A stretch of DNA of 64,000 nucleotides. Origin: Panopea generosa (Eukaryota > Mollusca > Bivalvia > Adapedonta > Hiatellidae). The stretch's first letter is position 1, and every line of letters starts with the position of its first letter. The notes beneath the pieces were generated by a model that was not told the DNA's origin, ran no database searches, and was given only the letters and a program-made list of their open reading frames with translations. The stretch lies in assembly GCA_029582155.1 (NCBI GenBank), contig CM055901.1, positions 22,965,186-23,029,185 on the forward strand, read 5' to 3'. This document shows, in pieces, positions 1 to 14,962 of the stretch. The translations under genes and the position numbers were made by a program.

Positions 1-777
1 ATTATTTGACATATTCAATGTTTAAATAATTGATAAATGACGTCAGAACTCGAGCTAATAATAGTGTCCTCGAATAATTTTAAAATATATATTAAAAGAA
101 ACATGTATTAGTTTAAAAATTCATTTCAATTCATATGCATGTTTAAATCGCATCGCTTTCATTAAAGTCACTTACATTGATAGTTTAGTTTAAACATATT
201 TGATTGCTTTTTAACAAATATATACATATATAAGCAAAAAGACTGGGCCACAAGGTCTACCAACATTAGTTACGGCCCTTCCCTACTCAAAATGAATTAC
301 AAATACCCAAAATGACAATTGCAGATAAACAACATATTACAAATAAAACAATTTGATTTAGATTTTTATTAACTATTATAGAAATAATGGTTGTATAGTA
401 TAATAATAAGATAATCTAAATATACCCTATAATTAGAAGAATCGTCATCAGGCCGACATGATAACATTGATACATATGTCTTAATTAACTGCTTTTCACA
501 TAACAAAGTAGTTTTGATGCATTCAATATAACAAGAAAAAGTAATATAAGATTGAAGTATTGATGTTATAATATATATTGTACTATACAAATCGTGGTTT
601 TATACGTATATATGTAACAAAAAAACAAATATTGCAGTAATGTTTTTCAGACTTCCCATAGTCAAAATAAGACATTCCGTCGGCGTATGAACTGTATACA
701 TTTAAACCATTTTCTATCTTCATCATGTTGGATTATTCTCACGTTAATTAAAACTGTTGTTTTTAATGACAATGAAG
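1..777. other. AT-rich sequence, no exon recognised
   Basis: No ankyrin-like exon, repeat family or RNA gene is recognisable. It is probably intron upstream of exon A, because that exon is internal. Only short AT runs are present. Confidence 0.5.
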
Positions 778-876
778 GATGGTGCAACAGCGATGCATTA
801 TGCTGCCGTCCACGAGAAGTGTTCAGCACTACGCAAACTGTCCTGCCTGGGTGCCTCTGTCAATAGCATATGTAAG
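778..876 (+). CDS. Ankyrin exon A (repeat 1 seen)
   Basis: This exon has 33 codons, begins DGATAMHYAAV and is phase 0 at both ends. Its acceptor is AAG and its donor AAG|gtaagc. It reads as an internal repeat, so the gene starts further upstream. The last 36 bases plus the donor are duplicated immediately downstream. Confidence 0.8.
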
Positions 877-2015
877 GTAAGCCTTAGTGTCCTGCCTGGG
901 TGCCTCTGTCAATAGCATATATAAGGTAAGCCTTAGTGTCTTTGCTGTACAATTTGGCAACACGACTATTCATAGAAATTCGTTTCTATATACGAACAGT
1001 ACAGAAGGAACCGAAGCTTTGTAAACGAGTACAAACAGCTTATTATACTCTAACTTTCGCAAATTATTATTAATTTTAATCTGATAAATTGCTAGAACAT
1101 CGCCATAAATTGCTAGAACATCGTACATATTTGAAATTATATTAACGGTAAAAGTAAAATGTTTATATAATTTGACCATAAGTAAATGAGAATATGAGAC
1201 CATGAGAATATTAGACTTCAAGAAATGAGACCATAAGAAAATAATGACAAAATTTAACGATGAGAAAGTGAGACCTGTGGAAATGAGACGATGAGAAAAT
1301 GAGACCAAGAAGCTCGGTTCCCTTCTGCCTATGCGCTTTATATACATGACATATGCGGTCACATCTATTTAACCGCGTCTTTTCATAAGCAGCCACAATG
1401 GTTTTTCCCATGTTTATGCCTTCAGAGTAAAATTAACCCGCATTGAACAATAACCTGTCTTAAAATGCCACTTTTGCTCCTTTCTTCGACTGACTGCTTA
1501 AGACAGGTTCGACTATATTGTAGCTATGGTTTGCATTGTAGCTAGGCGCACTCGCCGTAGTCTGGTATGTACATTTATGTCTTGTTTTTTCACAAGTAAT
1601 TATCTCAATATATATATCATGCATTGTGAATGAGCATCTGAAAAGATCCGAAAAGTCGTTAATTCCGTTGTTGTGAATTTAATTATCTCCCTTTATGAAA
1701 TTAAATATATATGAATTCACTGTATCTATATGATCCAACGGGTTTATAAATCTGTCCTTTATATAGAATGTGAGTAGTCATGAATCCTTAACTGGATCCT
1801 ACTCATATAAAGCTATCACTTCATGTATGTAAATTTGTCTACTCTGTCCAGATGTGTTGCATGTAATTCCATAGTATATAGTCATGGTCGACACCAAATT
1901 TATTGGTTTGGCAGAGGCCTTGGTATTGTATCTATGGTTTGCATTTTAGCTAGACGCACTCGCCGTAGTCTGGTATGTACATTTATGTCTTGGTTTTTCA
2001 CAAGTAATTATCTCC

Positions 2016-2046
<31 letters not shown>

Positions 2047-5000
2047 AGTAAGGTACAAAATATCTTGGCGACCGTGTTTGTTTTATATAATGGTATCTGG
2101 AGATATAATTATCTTGTAATGATATTTTCATAACAATGTTATTTATGATGCTTGAAATAATTATGTTAAATATATACTATATTTATTCAGCTTGGAGAAA
2201 CTCCCTTACACCATGCCTGTAGAGCAGTGAAAATAAACTCAATTGTCACTCTATCTGAACTTCAAGCTGACCTACATGCAAGAAATAATGTAAGTTGACG
2301 TTGTAATGGTGACTTTAGCCTCTTAAAATAGAGTGGTGTTTACTCGTTACGTCTCTGCTAGAAAAATATAAGATATATAAATACTCGTTATGTCTTAAAC
2401 ATTTTGTACAAATTCTATTTCAACTTAAAATATTGCATAATATAATATAAATTTTGACAAGTGTGCTATAGTTAGCTGTGTGTACTGTCTGACAACTATT
2501 ATGTACGTAGTAAATTATACATATATTGTGTGTATATATGAAACACCGTATACCTATTAACTAAACGTAAAGAAAATAATAAAAAATATATATGCTTAGA
2601 ATTTCAAGGACATAAAATGTGTTCAGCACTCGTTTTAGTGTCGCTTAGAACTGACACACTACGACGCCGTACATTGTATACCCTATGTGATAACCGTACA
2701 TTGTATACCTTATGTGATAACCGTACATTGTATACCCTATGTGATACCCGTACATTGTATACCTTATGTGATAACCGTACATTGTATACCCTATGTGATA
2801 ACCGTACATTGTATACCCTATGTGATAACCGTACATTGTATACCCTATGTGATAACCGTACATTGTATACCCTATGTGATAACCGTACATTGTATACCCT
2901 ATGTGATAACCGTACATTGTATACCTTATGTGATAACCGTACATTGTAAACCCTATGTGATAACCGTACATTGTATACCTTATGTGATAACCGTACATTG
3001 TATACCCTATGCTGGCTATGTGAAGACATAAGCTCTCTTCTATACGTTTTACCGCCAAGGAAATATAAGTATCGTCTATTTTTAACAGCTTGATCAAGGT
3101 TCAATTAAAGCATGTTAAGGAAAGATACCCTTTTGCAATATGTCACTACTTTATACAAAAGAACTACGGTTTGTGTGGTGTGTATGGTGAGAGAAAGGTG
3201 ATTTATTCACTGATTCATATTTCAGGAAAATGAATGTGCCATACATGTAGCATCCAAATTTGGATATTGGCAATCGGTGAAACAGTTGCTGAAATCAGGG
3301 ACCGATAAAGCGATTACTCATACGGTATATATACATATGTATTGTTTGTTTGGATGAACTTTAAAGCCAGTCTGAAAACACTGTAAGATATATGGGACGA
3401 CGTTTTTTGTTAAGGATATATATTGCAATCATATGCAAATATGCCAAACAATGAACGTTATTGCAGTTATCACTGCTCCAGAGACTTCTACACTTTCTTT
3501 GATTACATTATTTATATTTAAACTAAATACAAGTAAAGCGACAATAAGCAAGAAAGTTGCAACGGTACATCAGAACACATGACCAGGGTACAAAGTACCT
3601 GATTTTTACATATGAGTATAGTTACCGCTACCCAATCAAAAACTGAGTATCCACACCATGCTCATTGAGACATACGAATTGTAACGTAATTTCAAAACAA
3701 TTGTTAGAACATTTATACTTATCTTAACCACTTTAAAAATAAGCTTCATAATACGTACTTATGTGCAAATCTATTTAGAAATATAAAAATAATAAAAAAT
3801 ATGGTTTATGAAATTCTTCAAACATATTGGTTAAACCTTGTTTTCTGAATGGTGTTTAACATCAGTTTCAATATATGGCAGGTTATTTATGGCATATCCA
3901 TTTTATTGGTAGCTGAAAATATTCTCAACATGAGAGATGAAAGCCGGTTTAAGGCGCTATCACCTAATGAAATGGATCTGACAGCGCATTAGACCCTCCT
4001 GGCCAGGGGGTACCCTGACTGAAGCTCAATATTGTTGATAGTAACCACCAAAGTATATGAGAAAAAGAATACCCTGGCTTTGTTTAATAAGAACCATATC
4101 ACATATGGTTAATTTGTGTCACATACCTGTTGCAATACAATATATTTGATATGTTCCACATGAATTATAGGCGGAAGCCAGGCCACGTTTCTTATATTGA
4201 TAAACGCAATCATATTCAACTCAGAAACTGACTGATCAATTCATTATAGTATAAAAAACATATAGCACAGAATTGGCACCTTCCTTAACATTTATCATAC
4301 ATAACTTGGTAATATCATTGCCCAAGTTGCAATACTCATATGCTGTTTCCATTTTAGTGGGAAATAGAGTTACGTCAAACAATAATTCAGTCCAAATGTC
4401 TTGCTATCGATAAGCCAATCAAAATACGACTACGCTTAGTAACCATCGGAGCCTGTCAAACCAACATGTACAAATGGAGTATTTCATTTTTGGTTTCTAA
4501 TATGTTTATATATAACCGTTATCTACCAATAAAAAAATGGTGTTATGTATCGATAGGCGATTTAACAGGTTTTAAGGAGACGTTTCATTCAATAAGTTGG
4601 CAAGTGGTGCAATATGTATATATATTACTGAAGTTTAGATAAAATTTGTGAGACTGATGTCTCAGACGTACGTCCTTACTGTGTATAATATACATCTATC
4701 ATATACACAAATGACCTAATGCATATGGTTAAAAGCTATCACACACATTAATGACCCAACTGTGTGTAATTCAAATAATATACTTGTATTCCGTATATTT
4801 CGTTCACACTTTAAATTTCTTTTTCAAATAATTTTAAATGACAATCACATTTTCTGTTCAAATAAATTGTAAATTTCGGACATGTATAAAGTCATTATCA
4901 ATGGACAATAAAAATAATAATGATTACTAGCTATACAATTGCTAATTTTAGAAACAAAAGCAGTCGATTCATATTGCCGCCGAACATGGATGCTGTGATG

Positions 5001-8000
5001 TCATAAAAGTGTTGAAAAATGGAAAGGCAGATTTGAATGCCAAGGATAAGGTTTGTAGAGACGCTATACTTGTATGCAACGTTATCACTTGTTCATTAAC
5101 TACGTGTATCAGTTACAGCCATTCAAAGGAGACAATGTAGCGTCTGTTGTGTTAAATTAGGGGTGGTTGTGTCCTTTGATTGTCACTGTTTTCTGTCTGT
5201 TATTTACATATACATTTCACTACACAGTTACCGTTTTCCCCACGGTAACATGATTCTTACGCTTAAAAAAGGGCTATGTACTTTGGTTATGAAATATATC
5301 AAAACGTTGGCATAGCATAGACTGCAATAAGACATCACTGGTGTTAAAAATGATTTTATAAGATTTCAACAAATGCATGTATCAATGGGTATTTGAGGAC
5401 TTCTTTTTTCAAAAAATCTCAGGGTCTCTTTAAAAACAACAACAAGCTGATCAACCTGCCTGTAATTGTGCATTTTTATGTGGGTATACATTCCTGCCAT
5501 GTTAAAAAATGCTTTGTGGAATTCTTTTTTACCATTGGAATCCCAAACCTTATTTTATATAGAACAAAGAACAAAATGCAGTTATGTAGTGAGACCTTTA
5601 ATGTCTGAGCTGTATTTCGTTTCCTTACTAAATCCTTGAATTTTGACTTGTGAGAATACTTAATAATGGCCTCATTGTGTTAACTGACTTCAGTTTTACT
5701 AACCAACTTCTACAATCAAAATGTCTAAAACTGTTTTCATCGATTAGCCTGCTGTGAATATATACAAATACATTTGGTAGAATAAATCCATTTCATCACT
5801 TCGTCTTTTTTTCAGGATGGCAATCGACCTTTACATTACGCTGCCGTTGCTGACCAATTACAGGCTATACAGAAACTGATAGAACTCGGTGCTGATATAA
5901 ACGCTCCTAGAAAAGCAAGTACTCCATTTTATATAATAAAGAATGTTTGCAATAAAGAAATCACAGTTTAATATACTCAAATTGACAGTTTTATGAACAA
6001 TAATATATTTAACTGACAGCTGCATTTCAGCATGTTTTGCTTTGGAAAACTACAACAATGATTTTATTAAAGAATCTTTAAATGACGTCCGTCTTATGAC
6101 GTCTGTTATACTGCATTAACGTACATGATCAATCGTCGTCCATTAGCAGGTTGTATCCAAAAAAACTAATATAGCCAAATATACTAAACCTTCAATGAGT
6201 ATATCTAAAACAAAGGATAAGACAGGGTTGGTTTTTGCTTATTTCGATTGACTTGTTTTCTTCCGTTCCCCAGGTACTACAGAATACTACAGAAACTAAT
6301 TACCCGTGAGTGAAGAGATATGCTTCAATTTTGAAGTCTCTAAGACTTGCTTCCTATAACCTTTAATCAGAATTTTACAAATGTTTATATATATATAGTT
6401 TTGAATATTCGTTATTCTATAAATAGATGATTCTGAAATGTCTCTGTCATGTAATACAAATCCCTTGTCAGTCAGGTAGGGGATCACGAGTTTAAAAAAA
6501 GTTATTAAAATAAACTATTGGGAAAGTTGAAAAATTAAAAAATTAAAAGCCGGTGAATCTTAAAAGGTTGCAATATCACTGAATGGGCGCCATTTGCCGA
6601 GGTTGTACACACGCTATATAGTTGGCATAAGTATCTGAAATCACATTTTATTTGTGCTCTATAGATATATCTAAGATTGTCGAATTTTTACCGACTGATT
6701 CTCCACTATGACGAAGGAAGTATTATATAACAGGGATAAAATTTATTCTTTTTTTGGAGGGTTATATATCACAGAGATGATATACACATATTTGCCAAAT
6801 CTAAATATTAAAATGACTGGAGCTCCTAATTTTGCATGTATCAATTATTGATACTCTGTAAACCAAAGATATTTGTTTATAATCATCATATAGACATTTA
6901 TATAGCTTCACAAATCAGCATAATACAAATAAAAGGCACAGAGCTCTGCCAAACCTGTCTTAGTGTTTAGTGTTAGAAAAAGTACGGTTATAAATTGATA
7001 ATTTTTATCATTAAATAGAAAGGTCTAACCGTCATTCACATGGCAGCAAAGGACCGGAAAGTGAAGGTTGTTGATCTTCTAGGCAGATTAGGAGCGGACT
7101 GTAATATTGAAAATAAGGTAAGTTTCCAGATGTCGTTATTACTTTAAAAGAGTCTTGTCGCTAATTAATGGAAAACCTGGAATACGTAATAAGAGTACTC
7201 AATTAACTACGAAGAATTCAATATATATTTCCGAAACACGTTCGCGGTCCACCAGTGTATTCCGAGACTCACGTTGGAGGTGTCGTATATTTCTTAAGTA
7301 TGTCAATGCAAATAGCATAGATGTGTTCTCCACATCTGCATAGGTGTCATCAAATGTAAACGCCCCGAAAGCATACTTCATTGTTATATTAGCGGTAATA
7401 TCAACAAAATACATCTTGTTTTGTAAGATTATAACAGGTTTATTTAAGTCAGCTCCTACAAATACATATACAAAATAATATTTTAGAAATAAAATTGGTT
7501 GCACTATAATCCAATTTTATGTTACGTTTATATGTCATCGTTGTTTGTGCTAATGAGCTTTATTAATATTATATTATATTAGTAAACTATAAAGGGTGAA
7601 AGGATATCATATCAGTTTTATATCGTGTACTTTAGGCTGGTCTTTTCCCGTTGTACTATGCCGCTCTTAATGATGACCTAATCACCGCCAAGTACCTGAT
7701 CCGTTATGGAGCCGAGGTCAACAAACTGAACAAGGTACGTTATATGCAATAATGCTTCATTCCATTGTCAACAAATACAAATATGGATTTTGTTATGATT
7801 TTTAATATGATAATCTTACAACATTATATATCAGAATTCACTTTTGCGGATATAGTTTCAAATTGTTATCGACGTACACAAGTTTGTGAGATATGCCACA
7901 TACACTTACGCATAACTGTCAATGTAAACGGGCTCGTCTCCAAAGGATGATATATTTAGAAATGAGGCGCTGTGGGAGCCATGTGAGAAAATGAAAAAGG

Positions 8001-11000
8001 GAAACATAACCTAACTGAAATCACAGCTGTTTATCCCCATATTATTCCACATTTTAAATCTCTCTCAACATATCCTATCATGTAATTATGCTCCAATTCC
8101 GGATAAGTCAATTAATGTATCATCACTACCTACAATTATGATAACGGCTTTTATAAATGGCTTAACAAAAATTTCAAATTAATACAGTACAGTATGCAAG
8201 AATAAAACACAAGGAAAACATATTATTATTTGAAGATGCGATACAGTTATCGATATATTGCAAATATATATCATCGTACACAGAACAAACATACATGTTT
8301 TATCTATTACATATAGGACGGAGAAGGAATGCTTCACATCATGGTCGAAGAAGAAAAACTTCAAGGAATCACAACAATGATGGAGCTGAAGGCAAATTGC
8401 TATCTTCAAAATCAGGTAATAACTTTCGGGTTTTGTATGGCGAGCAAAAGCAATTAAAACATGAGATTGGTTCTTTTTCTTGGTATAACTATACAATAAA
8501 AATAGGATTTTGGTGTGTTTTTAATGGGGCTTAACGCAATTTTCAACATAATTCAGGTTATACATGACATATCCAGTTTTATTGGTAGAGAAAAATTTCA
8601 GAATGAATCTGAGAAAAAACATCGTCCTTCCTCAAGCGACTAGCAATTTTTCTCACTTAATATTTTTGGAGCGAGCTGGACTCGAACCTACGAACTTAGC
8701 AGTGAGAGGCTAGTGATCTTGAAACGGTGCATTAGATCACTCGACCACGGAAAAGAAATACAATCTTAAAATTAAAAGTGCAATAAAACAAAGAGTCAAT
8801 GCTCGTCCTAAATAGAGCACAAATAGTTCCACAGAGCAGATATCAGAAACATAAATTATCACTCCTAATTGAACCGATTGACTTAAATATTTTGAAAGGT
8901 CGACAAAGATAATATTGTTACTAGTTTTACAGTGTATTTACTATTATCGCCTCATATTCAGGACGGAGAAACGTGTGTTCATTTGGCTAGTAAGGAAAAA
9001 CAGTCAGAGGTGCTGAAACATCTTAACCGCATTGGTGTCGATTTAAATGCAAAAAATAAGGTATGGTCGTTTTTGTTTTTAAAACTAAAATTTAGAAACT
9101 GGAAAGGTAATGAATTATGGCGATAGTAAGGATCTTTGTAAAATTACGTGTAAACGGAAAGTGGTTCCATCCAAATGATTCATAAACAGGATTGAATGTA
9201 AACGGAAATGTTGGCACCAGCTCAAATGAGTTAACGGTATGGTCTTGTATCTTTGGTTTGCATTTTAGCTAGGTGCGATCGCCGTAATTTAGTCTGTACA
9301 TTTATATTTGGTTGTTCACAAATAATTTCCTCCACATATATATCTACATTGTGAACGTGCATCTGAAATGATTTCAAAATCGGAAATTTCGTGGTTGTCA
9401 TTTCAAGTATCTCCTTTATATAAATATTTCATTGTATCTTCGTGATCCAACAGGTTTCTATGCATGTCCTTTACAAAGCGTGTGAGTATTCGTGAATTCT
9501 TAACTGGATCCTACTCATATAAAGCTATCATTTCATGTAAAGTGTCAGTCAATTCCAGATGTGTTGCATGTAAGACAGAAGTACATAAGTCATGGCTGAC
9601 GCCAATTCTATTTGGGTTGGTAGAGGCATTGATATTGTGTCTATGGTTTGCATTGTAGCTAGGCACTCTCGCCGTTGTAGGGTCTATACATTTATGTCTG
9701 GTTGTTCACAAATACTATTCTGCAAGTGTTTGTTAACTTATAATAAATTATTAATTATGTTGATAGTTCATCAAATCATTTTCATAAATATTTTCCTATC
9801 ATATGCCGGCATGATTTTTCTGTTACCCGAATGTCGCGAGCCTGGGAAGCTTGTACGGCACGGGCGCACCCTTCGTACTAAACTTTTCAACTTATCTTCC
9901 GTTGTTCATGCTCCCTAGGATTTAAACCTGTAAATATATAAATAAATATTATTAAAACATACACGTATCTATAACCAAAACGTTTACATTCAGGAAGGCA
10001 TATCTGCTCTACACGTTGCAACCATGAATGGAGATGGCGGCCAGGTGGATCTTCTGAATGACCTTGGTGCTAACCTCAATTTTCAGTCAAAGGTTACATG
10101 TCATAAACTAATTTAAACTAACAAAATTTAATTAACAGAGTACTTAAATGATTGGATGTTATTATATATTTTAATAAATGCAAAACAGACAATTATTCCA
10201 TGTTTTGTATTTTTGTTTTCTGTTTTAAACGTTTTATGGCCAGTTTAACTTTTTCAGTGATCAGATTAACCAATATTGAGGCCGGATATGGACCGACAAA
10301 ATGTCCCGTTTTACCATAAAATATGGCTTTGGGGTCCGATTTGACTTGTGGCCGGTTTGACTTGTTTATCAGACTTATAATATATAAACAATTATATCAC
10401 ATATTATAATTAAATAAATCAAACTTATACCATTCTCATACAAACAATTGATACTGATTTTAATACAGTCCTTGTATACTCACATTTTTACGTGGATACG
10501 ATACCTTAAATATGTTTATGAGTTTCGTCCAAACTAAGGTTCAGATGAGAGTTAGAAAACTGGAAATAATATGGATTTTTATATACTAGTAATCAGTAAT
10601 TATGAAAATAAAAAATGCCCCTAACTAATTATCGTAATAGTCAATAAAAACATTCGAGGGACAAGCTGTCATCATTTTGCAGATGGTATCCATTGATTGA
10701 TTAATGGATTAATATAATACCTATTATTTGGTGGCTGTATCAAACTGTTGTACATTTATCATTTTTGAATTGACATTTACATTACGGACGAGTAATATAT
10801 GAGTTAACTCCTTTCACCCCAAACATTTTATTTCTCCACGCAGGACTTTAGAAGGAAACACGTCACTTTCAAGATCTGCAACACTGAATGGCCACCCTCC
10901 GACGTTGAAAAAGAGGACTACTGGAAAATTAAGGTAAAACTTTACAGTGAAACATTCGTACATAGTGTCAGTTACAAACATTTTGATTAATTTTTCATGA

Positions 11001-14000
11001 GAATTGTATTTATTATTGCTAGCTAGAGTGATTGAAACAAATATGATTTCATCTTAACATTCTTCCACTTGGATATTTGGTTATGTATTTTAAAATAGAA
11101 AAAAGAAATATATACTAAATAATCGCCAAGTTGACAGTGGCTCATCTTTGCTAGCTAAGGTACTTTATTCTTCCAGATTCCAGATCCCACTTATCCCCCT
11201 ATTACGGTTTCCTGTATCATATCTTATCTTCGTCTTTGTCGTCTTGTCGTACATCTAATTGTCATTACTTTTACTCTGCCATGGCTTCTACAAAGAACAC
11301 ATCTGCGTAAAGCACCAGTTGTTTCTGTCTTGTTTAATAATGTGTTACAAGACAAGGGGCAAGGTTGAACGCGCGGCCTAAGCCAGTTCTCCAGTGGAGA
11401 TTTTCTTCTTACCGTCCCAAGACGTTTGCCTCTATTTAAACATCTTCTTGGGTTCTATATAGATTTTAAACTATTTATTATGTAAGGTGTCATGTGTATT
11501 GTTGTGCTGGCTGTGTCAATAATTAAAATATATCTTGAAATACGCATATTGTCTTGTTTTATGATAGTTAGAGACAGGTGGTATTAAAATCTGCAACCAT
11601 AAGTACACTTACTATTATTCTTTTTAAGGTTGGAATGACGCCGATTCATCTGTCGCTTTTGTATGGTCATCAAGATGTGTTCAAGCATCTTATAACTTGT
11701 GGTGCTGATGTAAACCTTGGAAATGACGTAAGTTTTCAATTACATAACGACTGTTGTAGTTGTTGATGGTATTAGTTACCTCAGATGGCACCCAGGGCCC
11801 GATTAGTTTTAGATTTTGACACTTTAACCATCCCGTCTAAAACCACTGATCCACTAGAATTTTCACTAGATTTTGTTAAATGTTTACCCCTATTAACCAA
11901 ATGCCCTGATGAATCTCTGTCAACATTGAGATTGTTGCGTTCGAGCGTTAAACCAAACGGTCGCCCGGGCTCTGCCAAATTTCATATAAACTTATACATA
12001 TATAGGGAAATCTTAAAACAGTTTGACATTATGAATTTTATATTAAACATGCAGCGTATTTGTTGACATCTATCACCATGGCTATAAATTTACGTTGACA
12101 ATGAAATTATGAGTGCTAGGTTTCAGTGTAAGTGTTTTGTGCCACCACCGGCAATCAAAAATGGTCACCAAGACCAGTTCGAGTTTTGGAACTTTAAACG
12201 ACATCTCTGAAACCAACAAATTATTTTTTCTTGTTTTTTTTTGTATATATATATATAAATATAAATATATATGTGTGTGTGTTGATCATATACCAAAAGT
12301 GTGTTGTGTTTTTGTGTCAGGGTGTTGAAAAATGTCGAACAGTCTCAGGAAACCAAGTTAAATCAGATAATCGATTTAGGTCCATTTGGGCCAACTGTTT
12401 TCTGTTATATGAGTACACAAATAGTTTTCTTATGTAAATACGATATATATTCTATACAGAGTGGCGAGACGGTGTTTCATTTAGCTGTTTTATATGACAT
12501 GGTTGAGTGGCTACAAACCCTGATAACCATGGGAGCAGACAGAAACTGCAAAGACAAGGTAGCACATACAAACACATTTATATCTACAGCAGATATATAA
12601 TATGCAGATACCAATGGTTTTAGCGAATTTAATACTGATATTGGACGAAACAGGTTTAGAACGATCTGTGCAAAACCACTGATACTACTACAAGAATATA
12701 GTTTGATCCTTTGCTAAATGTTATTCATTTGTTACTGTCTCTCTCTATATATAGAGCAAACTAAGTTTTGTTGATATGCGTTTCATATGTAATTCAAAAT
12801 GATATTTACGAATCTAAAATATGTTGTAAGATGTATAAACATCCGAATCATGATGAAATTATGATATAATATTTTGATTTATTTGTTTGATTAAAGCTTG
12901 GGAGAACGCCCCTTCATTATGCTGCACATACGGGCAGTTTACGGTCTATACGATTTCTTCTCAAGTATGGAGCTGTCATCACGGAGACAGATAACGTGAG
13001 TTGAGTTGAGTGGTGGATGTCATACAATACATATAAACAACATTGTTGTATTATTTATATTCACATACTATCATATATGTGCACGCATTCACTACTGATA
13101 GCTATGATGCAACTGACTTCCGACTTCTTTGTTTTATTAAGTTTACTGGAGAAGCGTGAATATTTTGATAAATAAACAACATAGAAAATAATACTATAAT
13201 TAACCATAATTAACCATATTTGAGCACGTATCAATATATTATTTTTATTGACGACACAAAAGTATTGCGGAATATTTACATTTATCTCTGTAAATACTTC
13301 GAACACAGCTTCGCATTTCAAAAAGTATCCGAACACGCACTTGACAATTGAAATAAAAAAATGCTACACATACACAGGCAATTGTCACAAACAATAACTG
13401 AAAAATGGACTTCGAGTAACATGTCAATAATTGAATGGAAACAAAGAACGAACTATTATTTGACATGGTAGATTTCCTTGCGTTTTTTCTTACACCAGAA
13501 TATAATCAAAATACGTAATAACAAATGAACTAATGTTATTATGTAATATGTGTGCACAGATGAAAACGTTCGAACCATTATATTGATATCTGACTTTGTT
13601 TCCGTTCAATTGTTGACAATTTTTCTCCATACTTCTTTGGCTGTTTAACTTTATATATACATTTGTAAATATAGTTTATTTAAAAGGTTTGACTATTATC
13701 TGAGTGTAAGTGTTTACACCAGCAGTAAATTATGCAGTTGTACACAATTACTTACATCGTGTCTGTTTACGACGATTGATCAGAATACCAAATGCAGTTC
13801 GTTCAAAATAGGAAAGTTAACAAATCAAATGATTTGACTTCTGAAAACAGACGCATATAATAAAGCGGCAATATATAATTATATACTTTACATTCACAAA
13901 TATGTAAGTATTATATATATATATTTTTGTATTTGTAATATTCATTTACGATATCGTACCGAGAATTAAATGCTAGTATACACCCTTTAATACTGACAAA

Positions 14001-14923
14001 ATTACAATCGTAGTAATGATATTCATCAACAAAGTGTGATCTTTAGGAAGGCCGACAACCCCTCCATTATGCCGCTCAAGAAGGACATTATCTGCTCTTG
14101 CCAGAGATTACAGGACAAAACAGAGCTGTAGAAATCAACTGCAAGGACAATGTATGTTTCTCTTTTATATCTATTTTCGTATATCAGTTTAAGCGTAACA
14201 TTTGACATACGTTTTAAGCCAAGGTCTTTGTAGACGCATGATAACGTCGGGCATTTTTACGAACATGTCACATGCTAGAATATTACCCCCACAAAAGGTA
14301 CTATACACGTTACTGAATGCCAAATTGTTATCCATACTTAATGTGTCATAACTTCTGTTTTCGTGTACATCTGAATAATGTAAATCCAAAAAGTAAAGAC
14401 AAATAATCATAGCTGCGTTCCGAATATTTTTAGTATAATTGCGTTACGACAGGTACTCGAATAATCAAATTACCACTTACAAGAAACTCGAACTTAATCC
14501 AGCTTAACCGTTTTACATATTTCAACTATCGTCAAAACAACCTTCAACAACTACAGCCATCTTTGTATTTGAAGACCTTAATCACACTAGCATGTATCCT
14601 TATTGCCTCTTGAGTTATTATTTATTATATAGTAAAGTAGCTCCAATTTCTAAAAAATAATAACATGCTTTCAGTATTTTGCATTCCTCTAAATCATTTC
14701 AATGGCATATTTTTTTTTACCCATCCATCATATCCATGCTTGTAACCAAAAGTAGTATGTTTTGTATTGGCAATAAGAAAATAAATATTCAAAGCCAACC
14801 AAAATATTTTTAGGCTGTTTAATTGTATAAAAAATAAATGCATTCAAAGCATTATGAAAATTTGCGAGCTATAAACGATTTCTAACCTCTTTTTATAATA
14901 ATAATTATGATGATAATGATATA

Positions 14924-14962
<39 letters not shown>

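Noticed and set aside
2604..3104. Overlapping open frames on both strands over the 27-bp repeat
   Set aside because: Several frames are open at once, as expected from a stop-poor unit of 27 bp.
11785..12066. 93-codon open frame present in both copies
   Set aside because: The copies are near-identical everywhere, so shared openness is no evidence; there is no domain and it lies in an intron between exons L and M.
12317..12430. Possible exon after gtgtcag, reading as a weak ankyrin-like stretch in the second copy
   Set aside because: The two copies differ by one base in an A run at its start, which would change frame, and no donor fits; treated as intron.
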